The notes below the pieces were generated by a model. That model searched no databases and was not told where the DNA came from. It worked only from the letters and a program-made list of their open reading frames with translations. Made by a program: the position numbers and the translations under genes. Below are positions 41,836 to 54,084 of a stretch of 64,000 nt of DNA, one piece after another. The stretch is taken from the NCBI GenBank assembly GCA_037367355.1, contig CM074696.1:3286001-3350000 (forward strand), in the 5' to 3' direction. Every line of letters begins with the position of its first letter. The first letter of the stretch is position 1. This DNA comes from Neoscytalidium dimidiatum (Eukaryota > Ascomycota > Dothideomycetes > Botryosphaeriales > Botryosphaeriaceae).

Positions 41836-44800
41836 GATGACTAAAAGTGTTGGGTGAATCTTATTGAGTGTTTTTGGTGCTTGTAGAGATGTGCTCAGAT
41901 GAGTTTGATATTGCGTGATGTCGGAACACTGAGGCCTTTATATATCTCCATCCCAGCGTAGAGTCCCACTGTTCAAAACCGGCTCCGATAATAGATGAGC
42001 TCATCATCACCCAGATGTATGCTTGGCGACTGCATCTAGATATCGTTGCTTCTGCATGACGTTGGTACATTGAACTCACTGCGGGAGCTTGCGTGACATG
42101 AGGTTGGAGGCGATGCAGCTGACCGAGCACACGGAATGATGCACCATGCTGGATGTTGATCCCTCGCCATTCTAATGCATGCTAATTACGAGAATTTATT
42201 TAGTAGGTCTGAAAACAGTACTTTACGCATCTCAGTATCGGATTTGCAGACATTTGAAGGGAGCACGCATATCGGCTAATTTTTGGAGTGGACAAGGTAC
42301 AATAAATGAGAGTTATGGAAAGCTTCTGATGAAAAACTTTTAGGACTAGCCTTCAAGGATAGAGAGCCTAATGTGAAAGAATATTTTGATCGGTCTAAGC
42401 TCTCGAGTGATCATCACATGGAGGAGGAACGAGCTTACGGAAGACGCGGCGATGTGCAGCTCGTATTGTGGTAGCAGCGGAAAGTGCTGTGACGGCTATT
42501 GTATGATCGTCGAATAGGTCCAGAACAAGTGGTGAGGGGTACCGCGATCTCATGCACTGCAGCTGCATTAGTTCTCGGGTGATGATGCGCAGCCAGATGC
42601 CCGACGTGCATACCCGCCCCACAGATCTCTACTAAGCCGTATGCGAACATCAGCACCATGCCGGTCAGTTCAAAATTGTCAATATACAGAGATTTTGGTT
42701 GCACCATCTCCTGTGGAGGCGACGAATTGGTAATAATAAAGCACTTAATTCATCTCTCATCCAGATACTAACACACTTAACTGGGCTTCACGGCTGACTA
42801 TCAAAGATAAGTGCGCAAACCTTGGAAACAATGGCTGCACACTCCGGACATCGAACGTGATATACGAGCTCTTGAGCGGGGTCTTTGCAGCTTGTCGACA
42901 CACCATCTCCTTCGTTGCAGTTCCGCCCCGCCATCTATTCGTCCACGTCCATTTTTGCTCGGTGATCACAACATCCTGCCGACATAATGCACGCAGATGC
43001 TCTTTTAATTAAAATGTGAGAGTGCGAGTTCTGCGTGGCGGTTGAAAAGATCAGCCACCGTAGGAGGGTTGGACATGTCTTCACTGTGCAGGTCTGTTTG
43101 CTCGCAAAGATGACACAACGCGAGCCAGACCTTCCTTTGCAGATGATGCCCTTACGTCGCTATCAAGTTGTAACAAGACCTTTGTCAATTGACAAATTGG
43201 GTAAGTTGGACAGGCTTGGTGGCTTACTGCTGAATATCTGTAATACTGTGGCTTGTTGAAGTGGGCGACCCCGCAGACAACCTAGAGCTTCGGAAAACGA
43301 GAGAGGCAAGCGGCAGCATCGTTAGGAGGAAACGATTCCACCACTTACAGGGCTCACTAAAAGATTGGAAGGTCGAAGCGGTAGACTCAGACGATGTGGA
43401 GCTTGCCGTGACACCCGCTTCACTGCATTAGTGCAGGCAAATCTCAAGTATTGTCTGCGTAGTGGGAGCCGAGCCAAGCAGGGACCATCGGACCTCCTTG
43501 ATTGAATTAGAAAGATTTGTTGCTAAACTCGAGCGGAGCATTTGCCGTATTAGTGATTCGTGGCTGCATGGTTCATCACGAGCAAAACAGTACAACGGTA
43601 GTAGTGTGGGAGACTAAAATATCCAAGGTGCCAGCGATCTTTCCTCAAATAAGACATAAAACGAGGAGATTCCCTTTCATTGAATTGAGAACGATACTCT
43701 AGAGTAATGAGAGGCAGTTTCAATAATCATAAGGTTCTCGCTGGGTAGAATATCTCGCTTGCACCTTGGTGGCCGGGGAGGACAATGATGCTTGCTAAGT
43801 TGTGGTTCCGCAGCGTTTGTTAGCTAGTATCTCCTGCAATGACGTGCATGCTCCACAGTCAAGACACAAGGCATATGTTTGCCTTACGCTGATCCATTAC
43901 GCTAAGCAGAAGCAATCGACGCATTAGTCTTCAAGGCGTAAGCAGCAAAGCTCAGGCGAAGTATGTCGATCTCTAGCGTATATCGTGCCGCGATGGGATG
44001 AAGGGAAATCTGCTCCTATGCTGCGCATCCTGGTTTGATTCAATCAATTCTTTCACGTACTATTCGATTCCTTGCTGTAAGTTATCAAACGATGATTCCG
44101 AGTTGTAGGGCTACTAAATAACTTCTGAAGTCTCCAACACCCTTCATCAATGGTGTGCGCAAATAGAACCATTGTAAAAGATATGTTCTATTTCACGTCG
44201 TACAGTTTTGAGTACGAGAAAAGCCGTGAAATAGATACATACTGGTAAAGATATGCGCTACAGGAGTTCTAAGGTAGCATCATTCCATAATCCCTTGATT
44301 ACGAAGAGAAATGATCTACATGCGGCTGCGTTCCAACGCGCTTCCTGGAGTCCGCCGCTGCTCTCATACCCGACGAGCTCTGTCTCAGACCAAATACACC
44401 ACGAGGCGGTGATGGGCTTGTTGTAATCAGTGACAACAGCCCCAACTTCACTGAGCGCATACTGAGTTGAAATAGGTCTGCTGATGACCCATTTTGCCAA
44501 CACCCCTAAGCATTTAGGCCCGGACGACTACTTCAGTTTGCCAAGGTTAAGTAGTATCTCAACAAGCCAAGATACACAAATGGACAATCGTAGCGATCCT
44601 CTGGACCTTGAATACAATCCGTATCTTTGAGAACTTTGTCAACATGGCTGCTTCAGCCACCCAAGTGGTGATGACAGTGTCGTTACAATGCGTCCAAAAA
44701 CGATCTCAAACCGCCGTCCGAGACATTGCCTCCCAACCCGGTAAACAAGAGCATTGCAAGCTCAAGCTGGAAGCGGCTGCATAATCAAGGATGACAACTC

Positions 44801-45100
44801 ATACGCTCAAGCAATAACTCTTTATTTCACTTTGCATCTCTGCATCATCAAGACGCCATGCAAGACATTCCTACATTTTCACACCGACAGCATCGCACAC
44901 ACGCACATACCACAAACCACTCATTCAATCACAGAGCCACCCCTCAAAAGCAACAAAATTCTTTCCTAGAGAAGCGCAGCGCCGCGGGCAGAGAGAAAAA
45001 AAAAAATGCACAACGCTGCAATAAGCCGCACTCGCTATGCCCACATCATCATCAACTGCGCATACAACACGCATTCCCTCCCGCTCCCCTCTTCTCCCCC
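41836..45100. other. Accessory-like stretch, no intact gene recognised
   Basis: About 3.3 kb, AT-richer than the flanks, with only short open frames. Small candidates are listed separately where they look most protein-like. A region such as 42788-42934 (-) could encode a 48-residue Cys-containing peptide (NCNEGDGVSTSCK, VRCPEC), but I cannot tell it from chance. The right end is the 3' flank of bro1. Confidence 0.45.
43261..43617 (+). pseudogene. Open frame of 118 codons interrupted by one TAG
   Basis: One frame from 43261 to the TAA at 43615-43617 is open except for a TAG at 43429-43431. It reads VGDPADNLELRKTREASGS, then FHHLQGSLKDWKVEAVDSDD on the left, and ICRISDSWLHGSSRAKQYN on the right. 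Composition is balanced and charged, unlike neighbouring chance frames. CAG or TGG to TAG is the change expected from repeat-induced point mutation, but I cannot show this. No family recognised. It may also be an exon of an unsolved gene that continues upstream at about 43035. Confidence 0.3.
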
Positions 45101-48100
45101 TCATTTCCATGCGCTCAACCCCGCCCACGGATCCGCCTGACTACTCCCGCCACCTTGCTGCCCCTGCGCCTGCCCGCTCGGGACACGATAACCTCCTGCC
45201 GCAAAGCCGCCCGGCCCACTCGGGTACGCCGCGCCGTTGCCCGTCAAGCCCGAGTAATCGACGCTCTGGTGGCTAGGCGGGGGACCCGGCGGCGGCGGGG
45301 GTGGCACATATCCTGGTGGCAGCTGCTGGCTGCTGGCCGGCGGTTGGTAGCCGCCATATTGGGCGGGCGAGAAGTACTGCTGCGTGGCGGGCGGCGACAT
45401 CTGGCCGTAGGTGTTGGGGTTGTACTCGCGCTGGTAGGATTCGCGGCGGGGAGGCTGCGGCTGTTGCTGCTGGGGTTGGTAGGGGGTGCCTGCGGTGTTG
45501 CCGTTGGTCGAGAGCTGCGGTTGGTAGGGCTGGTGGTGCGTGGGCGGGGATTGTACGCCGTATGGCGCTGTTGACGATGCAGCGGCGGTGACGGACGGGT
45601 AGCGGGGCGTGATAGGTGGAGAGCCGGCGGGGTTGTAGGGGGTCTGGTACGGCGCGGTTTGTTGAAGGGGCGACGGCCGGGAATTTGTTCTCTCGTGCTG
45701 AGAGACTGGCGAGCGGGATGGTTCCACGGACATGCGCTCCATTAACTGCTGCATCCTTTCGCGTTCCCTGTCCGCCTGCTCGCTACTTCCGGTAGCCTTT
45801 CGCTTCTCGATTTCCCCGAGAAGTTGCCCGCCTTCAGCCCTTCGATTGTTGACGAAGCTCTCGACGTTCTTCTGCAAACTCTCCACCGTCTCCTTCATGT
45901 CAGAATAGAAAGCCTGCGCCCTCATGAGGCCGGAGATGAGGTCATTGAAAGCCTGGTAAATCTTGCGGTATTTACTAATAACGGAACTCCTTTGCCTGGA
46001 GAACGCCTCGTATTTGTTCTGTTCCGAACGCACTCGCTTGTCCTGCAGAAGGTCGCCATAGGTCTGAGTAAGCTGCTTCATGAGCGAAGCCTGCTTGTGA
46101 TTGGCTTGTAATATCCGGTTCTGGTGCGGTCGGAATTTCTCGAGCTCGGCCTTGAAAAGTTGGTTTTCCTGGTTGGAGATCTGCTTCTTATTGAGGATGA
46201 GGACATTCGAAATGTCATCGTTGTGGACCTAAGTGCAGTCAGTAATGAGACTCAGTGAGGAAGCCGATTGACAGTCACCTTCTCCTTGAGATCTTTCAGC
46301 ACTTGCTGCCTCTCCCGCTTAATCAAATTCAACTTCCTGAGGAGTTCCTCAACTGAAGCGATCTGTTCTGCTACACTCGGTCCACCCTCAAAGTCGTCAT
46401 CCAACAAATTTCCCTCACTACCAGGGCTGCTACGACCCTTGCCACGAGCTGCGCCGGCTTTGATCATTGCCCGTTGATATAACACATCCGCCTCATCAGT
46501 CTCGCCAGCCGAGCGCATTTCGTCAAAGTCCGACTCGTGCTGGCGGAACGTACTATATAGGGCTGCGTCGCTGATAGAAGCCTCTTCGATGGCGTTCCTG
46601 TAATTCTTGATGTCGCTCCTGAGCGTTGCTGTCAAGCGTGCGCTAGGCTGCTGTGTCCAGTCTGCACCATACTTCGACCGCATCTTCTCACACACACTCT
46701 CCTCCATATCCAGCTGCTTCGATGCCGAGTCCAGTATTGCTGTGATAGCCGACTTCTCAGTGCTTAGCTGGTCGAAGGCGGTTGTGAAAGGAGCATGGCC
46801 GGCCAGCTCCTCGCACCACTTTCGGAACTCGTCATCCACGGTCATCTCCTGGTCCATGCCGCCCTTCAAAATATTCAAACTGTCCGGCAGCTTCAGGTAG
46901 TCCAGACTTGCAGCCATTTCATCATTAGCGGTCTCCACGCGCTCGGCTTCCGCCCTTATTAGCTTCGCCTTCTCTTCGTCGTACAAACTAGCCTGTTCCG
47001 TGACCGAAATGGGGACAATCTTCTGGAAAATATCCGGGCCTATTATCCTCTGGATGTCCTGACCCTGGTACAGCTCGCTAACGGGAATGGCCTTGGCAGC
47101 CGGAAGTTTTGGGATGGGGGATAGCGACGCATCAGAGGGAACTGGTTGGTGGTATATGAAGTCGTTATCCTTGGTAAATTCTTCAATCCGCTCCTGGATG
47201 TTCACAAGATGGCGCTTCGTCATATCCAAAAGAATACCACCCGTCTCAGAACTCAGATTTGAGCCCGACGGAACGCTACTAGGGAATGCGTTTGCGATCC
47301 GGTTTGCGTCCTTGGCTTGTTGCTCTGCGACATGCAGCCTGGAAATGGAAACGCCATGAGAATTGGCATCATTGTCGGCCAAGGCCTGGTAGTACTGTGC
47401 CAACGATGCCATATAATTTGCCTTGACCTGCACCACCAGCAACCAGACCTTCTCAAATATGCCCTTCGTCACATTTTCCTGCACACCCTCAGCAGCCTGG
47501 GTGTAAAGATATGACGCTTGGCTCGCAAGCTTCGCCAGCATGCCGACCTTCTTCCCATCCTCGATTTGTTTTTCCAGGAATACCTCTTGGCCCTGCGCCA
47601 GCATTATAGCTATCAACGTCTTGATTGTCTCCCTGCTCAAGTCCGTGGATGGCGCGTGTAAGAAGTTCTCATTGATATAGGTAAACATGCCGGCGGAAGC
47701 CTGGAATGAGTGGTACGCGGTCTTGAGGCCAACATCCTCATGGCGGTTCTGGTGCGCGGCGTGACAGGAAAGGACGGCGGAGATGTTGAAGATGATGGAG
47801 GCCTTCTCGTACGCGAGCGAGTACTGCGAGGTGGGCTTGTGGGTAAAGGCATCGTACCTGTGCAGGATAGGCGCGTCAGCAAGTCAGGCGCCAGCGGAGC
47901 TCGTCCGGACCAGGGCTTACCATGTGAATGATATCTTGATGTGGTTCTCGTCGACGGGGAAACGGAGGTCCAGAAGCTCCAGCTGACCGTAGTAGCGGTA
48001 CAGCAAATCTCTCCCTGCGGCGCTGTCCTTGCCGGCCCCGCGCATGTCCTGGCGCAGCCTGTTCAGCGTGGCGCATTCTTCCGAGTAGCGCTCCGGATCA

Positions 48101-48201
48101 TCGCCGTAGGTCTGGCGTATGTACTGCTTCAATGGGGTGATCCAGTCGATCTCGTTGGTCTGCTTCAGCGGGCAGGACAGCATGGGCGCGAAGACGGTCA
48201 T
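45101..48201 (-). CDS. bro1: Bro1, ESCRT-associated vacuolar sorting protein
   Basis: Acts on late endosomes with ESCRT-III (Snf7) and recruits the Doa4 ubiquitin protease. Exons 48201-47921, 47857-46279 and 46228-45101; 995 residues. The BRO1 domain covers the first 380 residues or so (CPLKQTNEIDWITPLKQYI, YYGQLELLDLRFP, KASIIFNISAVLSC, YLYTQAAEGVQENVTKGIF). It is followed by the V-shaped coiled-coil domain (GMDQEMTVDDEFRKWCEEL and on) and a long Pro/Gln/Tyr/Ser-rich tail. The end DPWAGLSAWK is the typical end of filamentous-fungal Bro1, which favours bro1 over the pH-signalling paralogue PalA/Rim20. Introns are 63 and 50 nt. The tail has several YxPxL-like and polyproline stretches. Tandem with mdj1 on the same strand. 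Confidence 0.93.
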
Positions 48202-49328
48202 GTTGGGCGAGGGTGGAAGCGGGCGGCGATGGAGCTCGCCCGAGGTTGCGGTGTTGGCAAGCAGCGGGAGATGTGGCTCCTAGCTCGCGCAGGGCATGCA
48301 GCAGCTGGCGGTCAGCGACGCGAAGGTGGGTGGATAGGCGGGGTGTGGTCTAGGATGTGCTGTTTCTGAGTCGCGGTTCGCGTGTTTTCCGACGACCTGG
48401 TTCGGGAGAGAAGCACAATGATGAGATGTCTGGAGACAGAGGGTATTATTGACTTGGCGGCAGCCTTCGGCAGGCTTCCAGACGCGGAGGCGGAACGGGG
48501 CTGCAAGGTGTTTCGCCGCGGGTGGCTGCGTCAACTTAGCTGGCCGAGCGAGGATGTTGCCGGTCCCAAAGCGCCTGCCTTTTGCTGACGTTGTGTCTGG
48601 ACTGGCTGGGTGGCTGTGGGGGAAACGATGCCCAGCGGCTTCAGATGGTTGAAGAAGACGTGGTCGCGAATCACACAGCAGCTTAAAGACAGAGCCCGCG
48701 AGCCGGGCGCTTGCATTGAGGCTCCCGGCCTGCCGAAACTGCGCGCGGCATCCCACTACAAGCTCAGTACGCGCCCACGCACGCTATCACAGCCAGCATG
48801 TTGCCGTCGCGATGGCTTAGCCCAACGGAGCCGCGGGGGTCTCGCAAGCGGCCGCCGCCTGCCAATCACAGCATCAGCGTCATAGCCTGCGGGCCGAATC
48901 GTCGATGCGCGCTACAGCTCCGCTCCAGTCCTGCGAAGTCGTGACCGCCACACCACGCCAAACAGCTCCTCCCATTCGACATCGTGAAGCAGGCCTGCAC
49001 GCGACGCCATCAGCACTCAGTCTACGCGCGCGTTCCTTCTGTCGCGGTCCGAGCCGCAGAGCTTCTCGGCCTTCACATCGGCCAAGCCCATCCTTCTGTC
49101 CAATTACAAGAATCTGAGTCGAGATATGTCTATCGTACTACATACATGTACACAGTCTAGCCCAAAGTTTTTCTCCCAATTGCCGCGCATGGACACATGA
49201 AACGCCGTAGATATGCCCCGAAAATGCTCTGCACGCCAACCCACACCCTCCCGCGCGTAAAACGCTGCTAAACGCCAGAAGACCAAACACGTCCCGCTTC
49301 TCAACGACCAATAGGATTCTATACAGTC
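48202..49328. other. Intergenic: bro1 promoter and mdj1 3' flank
   Basis: About 1.1 kb, GC-rich in the middle with many chance open frames (for example 48280-48756 on minus). No gene recognised. Probably contains the long leader of bro1. Confidence 0.5.
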
Positions 49329-50973
49329 TCACCCCGACCCGGATGCCTTCTTGTGATCGTCGTCGTCGTTCTTCTTCGAATCGTTCTCCAGGTCCTTGTG
49401 TTGGCCGGTCAGATTGTGCCATGCGCTCCTGAGGAAGCCTTCGTTCCTGTGCTTGTTCTTCTCCACCTCGTCCATCTTGTCCTTAGTCTCCTGGTTCATG
49501 TTACCCAGATTCATGACCCTCTTGGCATTCTTATCGCCCATCTCGTCCGCAAGCATCTCAAGAATGGTCCGCTGGTTGGCGCTTAGGTACTTCGGCATCT
49601 GCACCTTGAACTCCACCCGAAGATCGCCCTTCAAGCCCTTTCTGCTATTCAGCTTCTTCATGCCCATGCCGCCAAGAGTGATTTTGTCGCCTGTTCCAGT
49701 GCCGGTGGGGACCTTGACCTTGACCTCTCCATCCAGCGTCGGGATCTGAATCTCTCCTCCTAGAACCGCAGTCGTGAGTGGTACGGTGGCCGTGTAGAGA
49801 ACGTCGGAGCCGCTGCGCTGGAACTTAGGGTCAGGCGCTACCCGGATGAAGACGTACAAGTCTCCGTTTTGAGTTCGAGGGTTGCTCGACGTGGCGCCGC
49901 CGCTCAATGGTGCATCTCCCTCCCCTGAAACGCGCAGCCTCATCCCATCCTCCACACCTCCCGGGATATCCACCGTCACAGTCCGTCTCTCCCGAACCGC
50001 GCCCTCTCCGTCGCAAGTGGAGCATTCCGAGCCCCTCGGAACCGAGATTCCCGCTCCACCACACACCTCGCAAGGCGTCGCCATGTGCAGAGGACCCATC
50101 CTGGTGACCTTCTGACCCGTTCCACCACATGACTGGCAGGTTGTCTTCTTCGTCCCCTTCTTGAGCCCGGATCCCGCGCATGTCTTGCACTGCACGAGCG
50201 GCGTGATGAAAATTTCCTTCGTCGTGCCCTTCGCCGCGTCCATGAAGCTGATGTTCGTCTGCACCTCGATGTTATCCCCGACCAGAATCTCCTCCTGGAA
50301 CGGGTTCCTCGAGCCCCTCGCGCGGCCGCCCCTACGCGCCCCCGCGCCCGCAAACGCCCCAAAGAGATCTTCGAAGTTGAAATCTGCCCCGAAGCCGCCG
50401 GCGCCTCCGCCACCAAAGCCGCCGAATCCGCCAAACGGATTGCCGCCGGGCCCTGCTCCAGCGTCAGCGCCGGCGCCGCCGAAACCGCTGGCGCCGCCGT
50501 CGAACGCGGCCGAGCCGTACGTGTCGTACGTCTTCCTCTTCTCTGGATCCGACAACAGCTCGTACGCGCTCTGCGCCTCGGCGAACTTGTCCTTCGCGCC
50601 GGCGTCCTTGTTCGTGTCCGGGTGGTATTTCTTCGCGAGGCCGTAGTACGCTTTCTTGATCTCCGATGCTGATGCGTTCTTATCGACGCCCAGGACCGAG
50701 TAGGGGTCTTTGGTTATCAGGTTTGCCGCCGTGGCATGGAACAGCTACGCGCAGCAGGGTCAGAAAACGGGTCAAATAGCATTCGACATAATCACTTACC
50801 CTTCTCTGATTGGGAAGTTGGGCCGTCCGACCGCATTGAGGCGCTGAGCGGCGCCATGATGGTATAGAAGAAGCTGCTGCGGTCGAGAGTCGGCGGCGCT
50901 GGGATGCGGGAGTGGTTGCGACGCGCACGGGCAACGCTTTTTGGACAACTATCCTGGGAGCTGCGAAGCTCAT
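49329..50973 (-). CDS. mdj1: Mitochondrial DnaJ chaperone Mdj1
   Basis: Co-chaperone of mitochondrial Hsp70 (Ssc1). Exons 50973-50800 and 50744-49329; 529 residues. A presequence ([19 protein letters not shown]...[11 protein letters not shown]) leads to a J domain with HPD at 99-101 ([34 protein letters not shown]). A Gly/Phe-rich linker follows, then the four CxxCxGxG zinc repeats at about 244-308 ([32 protein letters not shown]). The C-terminal substrate-binding part is DnaJ-like. The last 40 residues are acidic and Lys-rich. Type I DnaJ with a mitochondrial leader is the definition of Mdj1. The intron sits between presequence and J domain and its phase is consistent. Confidence 0.95.
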
Positions 50974-51737
50974 CGTGTGTGAGTGGGTATTATTGCTGTT
51001 GCTGAATTATGGTACAGAGTGTGGTTGGCAATCGTGGTGTTGATGGCATAGAAAACTTTCAGGTTGACGGCGATTGGATAACTTGGCGCGGAGTGCCAAG
51101 ACTAGATGATTCTCGAATGCCGAGCCCGCCATAAGTTGCGACATTGCCCGCGATGACGGAGACCACGAGTTCGACAACCCCGCCCTCGGTAGCGTATCAA
51201 TTGCTCACTAGTATACGAAGCATTTCATTTATTCACTGTTGTTCCGCACTGTTGTTTGTTGTAATGCTTGCGAACCATGGTATTGACAAATGTGCGGAGA
51301 AGAGCCTGTGCGTCTTCCGCTGCTCTTTTCGTCATCGCCGATGCAAAGGCGCGTGCGTGCGCGCGTCGGGAAGCTGCCCGTCGCGAAATTGCAACGCGCT
51401 GAACTCGCAGCTGCTGGCTCTATTAATGCAATGCAATCCCATTATCTTCGTAAACCCAATGAATCCAATGGATATCCATCCAAATAGCCGATGCTAAAAA
51501 CGAAGTGCGACTCTGTGTAGTCGCTAGCCGGGTATGAGAGAACTCCGTCGTCAACGAGTCTCCAAGTCTCCGTAACCCGAGGGTATCCACCGTCCCTGCA
51601 AACGCCGGTATTCCCATATAGTCCAAGAATGTAGAAAGATAAACGCCATGTATGCCAAATGCGTGGGCCGCTCGGTGCGACCCGGATGCAGCGAGCGGTC
51701 GCGAGACTTTCGTGTGTATCATTGCAGGCAGAGGCGG
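50974..51737. other. Intergenic: mdj1 promoter and sap30 3' flank
   Basis: 764 bases. Open frames here (51423-51722, 51442-51852 minus) overlap the sap30 3' end in other frames and are not credible. Nothing recognised. Confidence 0.5.
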
Positions 51738-52435
51738 CTACCGGGTGCGCGGAGGGGGGAATCGCATCCTGAAAGATTTGTCTGGTGGTCATCGTTAGGT
51801 TCAAGGCTCGTGTTGATTCGGTTAGAGGTTGGGGGCTGCGAGGGACCCTCACCCTGCATTTTCACTTTGTAAAGGAGGTCCACAATAACCTCCGACTCGC
51901 TCACAGCGAGAGCGTTGAAGTTCTTGCGAACTGCAGTGGCCAGCTGCTCCTTTGGTATCCGCCGTTCGTTCTTTCTGCGCGCCATGGTGGGCGAGTATTT
52001 GCCGATGCCTCCTCCCAAAATCGCATGGCCTAAGGGATTTTTAAAAGCGGAAGGAGCTTCCAAGCGGTGCGATGAGCGGTAATCCTGAAGCAAAGAGAGA
52101 TCTTCAGACACCCAGGAGATCTATGCGATGCACGGGAGGGGTTAGCGAGCTGTGTTGTAGCATGACGGAATAAGTCGCGTTGGCGACAGGGCACAACTTA
52201 CACCTCCACTCGAACCGGCATGGGCAGACTGAGCGCCATTGCGGTTCACCGAAGTGGTCGCGTCGGTCGGAGCAGAGATGACCTCCTTCAAATGGCTCCC
52301 ATTTGTCAGAGGAAGCGGCCCGCCCGCCCTGCGGCCGCGCGCGTTGGAGGTGTGGGTGGTGGTGGAGTGTTTGTCTTTCGCCGAGGCGTCAGAGCGCGCA
52401 TCCGGGTCGTGAGGACGAGGTTTCGCGGGCGGCAT
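51738..52435 (-). CDS. sap30: SAP30-like histone deacetylase complex subunit
   Basis: Predicted Sin3-binding subunit of an Rpd3-type histone deacetylase complex. Exons 52435-52202, 52120-51853 and 51781-51738; 181 residues. The N-terminal 78 residues are Pro/Ser/Thr/Asp-rich. The SAP30 Sin3-binding domain spans exons 2-3: LEAPSAFKNPLGHAILGG, KYSPTMARRKNERRIPKEQ, LATAVRKNFNALAVSESEV, IVDLLYKVKMQD and the end KSFRMRFPPPRTR. The end of exon 2 (GTGAGG donor) and the 44-nt last exon were chosen because the result matches the fungal SAP30 end (DKxFRMRF). A competing acceptor 13 bases further (TTTCAG) would give a shorter, unrelated end. Start at 52435; an earlier in-frame Met would give a longer, non-conserved N terminus. 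Confidence 0.8.
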
Positions 52436-54084
52436 GATAAGGCTAGAAGGATAGGGAGCCGGGGCAAGGACGAGCGGAGGGCAAAGGTCGCAGAGCGCAG
52501 GCGCAGGAGGGTTGCATTGGAGTTGGACAAGTGCCTGGCACCGAGCGAGCAATCTCAGCGACCAAGTGCCTGCCCCGAGCGGCAGCGGCGCGACTGCTTT
52601 CGCCAGGCGCGTCATCCGTCAGGGTCCCCAGCGCACTAACTTCGGCGAGCCCTAGCGGCCTTCCTGCCACGCTGACCGCCTGCCGCCCTCGTCCAGCTCT
52701 TGTCAGGAGACCTGGTGTCCCGTCATCCACCGCCTCGGTCGACATGGCTCCCTGGATATGCATGTCTCTGGTCCCGACAGATTGAAAAGGGGCTGCGGCC
52801 ATCCTCCCGCTTCGGCGTCCCTCTCGTAGACTCGTCGTCCAGGACAATCTACTGAATATTTCACGAGGACGCTTATCTTATCGCGCTCATAGGGCCTAAT
52901 TCTCGAAATGTACTTTTGCGGGGCAATCTGCAGAGCTCAATCGCACAAAAGTGTAAAAGCAAAAAAAAAAAAAAGAGAAAAGAGGCCAGATCAGATGCAA
53001 AGCGATGATTCATGCTACCGAGTGGTGTGTCCTAACACATGCTTTAGACATTCAAGCCGTTTTACCTTCCTTTTTGTGCATCTCTTTCATTTTGCAACAG
53101 CTGTCCGAAAGATTCACAGTCACTCAAATCTCCTGTATCCCGCACTTTCTTCATCGTGCAGTGTGAAATGAGCTTCTGTGTCCCATCAAGGCCGCGGCCG
53201 GCCTCAGTAAGGCCTCGGATTGCCCGGGTCACAGCTGCCGCCGCGTTTTACGTAGAACAGCATCTGAGGTTTTCCTGGTGCCATGAAAGCTGATCACAAT
53301 GTCTGAACAGATGTAAACTAGAACCTCAGGCCTGCTGAACTGAAGTTTGGTACACAGACTCTACGGTGGTCCAAAAATCCAAATCCATACGGATGCAGAT
53401 CCCTCTCTCCCAATGCTCTGGAAACCAACTATAAAGCCCGATATTTCGGATCCTCTCCAGGGCTTCAATTTAAGATGATTCTTATGGTTATCACGCCACA
53501 TTAGAAGAGAAGCAGAAGTGAAGAGTGGGCTGAGATAAGTCTTTCTCTCTTCTGAAGACGTGTGAACCACGTGCGCTTGCATGAGCGCTTTCCTCCAATC
53601 GACGCCCTCGTGCGATTACACGGATCACAATAGGAAGGACCACTTTCAGGGTCCAATGAGCGACATAAATACTAGGTCCTTCGACGTCGCCTCTTCCTCT
53701 ACAACCGCAACCACCTCAACCACCACTGGCCCAGCTTTGGGGCTCCGCATCTGGTGCCCAACTATCTTCCTCATTTACCACGTCACTTGCTACACGAAAC
53801 CACCAACCAACTTGACCTTCGGTGGCCATTGACTTGAGCGTCAATCCCAAGGTTCGTCCAACCTCACCTACAACCCTCGTTCCCGTCGCAACCGCTTTAA
53901 AGCTACTGAACTATCTACTACGGCTGACCATGGCCGCTTTCACCTACACCTGCCTTGCCATTCCATAATGTGAAAGGACTCCCATAGCTGATATCTTCAC
54001 GCTGCTCAGGCTACTACTCACCTAATTCAGCACTATCCTCCTCGGCCCAGAAGACTTCCGCGACTAGTGGTAACGCCTCTAGAT
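52436..54084. other. Intergenic, promoter region of sap30 and the next gene
   Basis: About 1.65 kb. GC-rich near sap30 and AT-richer towards 53000, with an A(14) run at about 52961-52974. The leader before 54085 is T/C-rich. No gene recognised. Confidence 0.5.
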
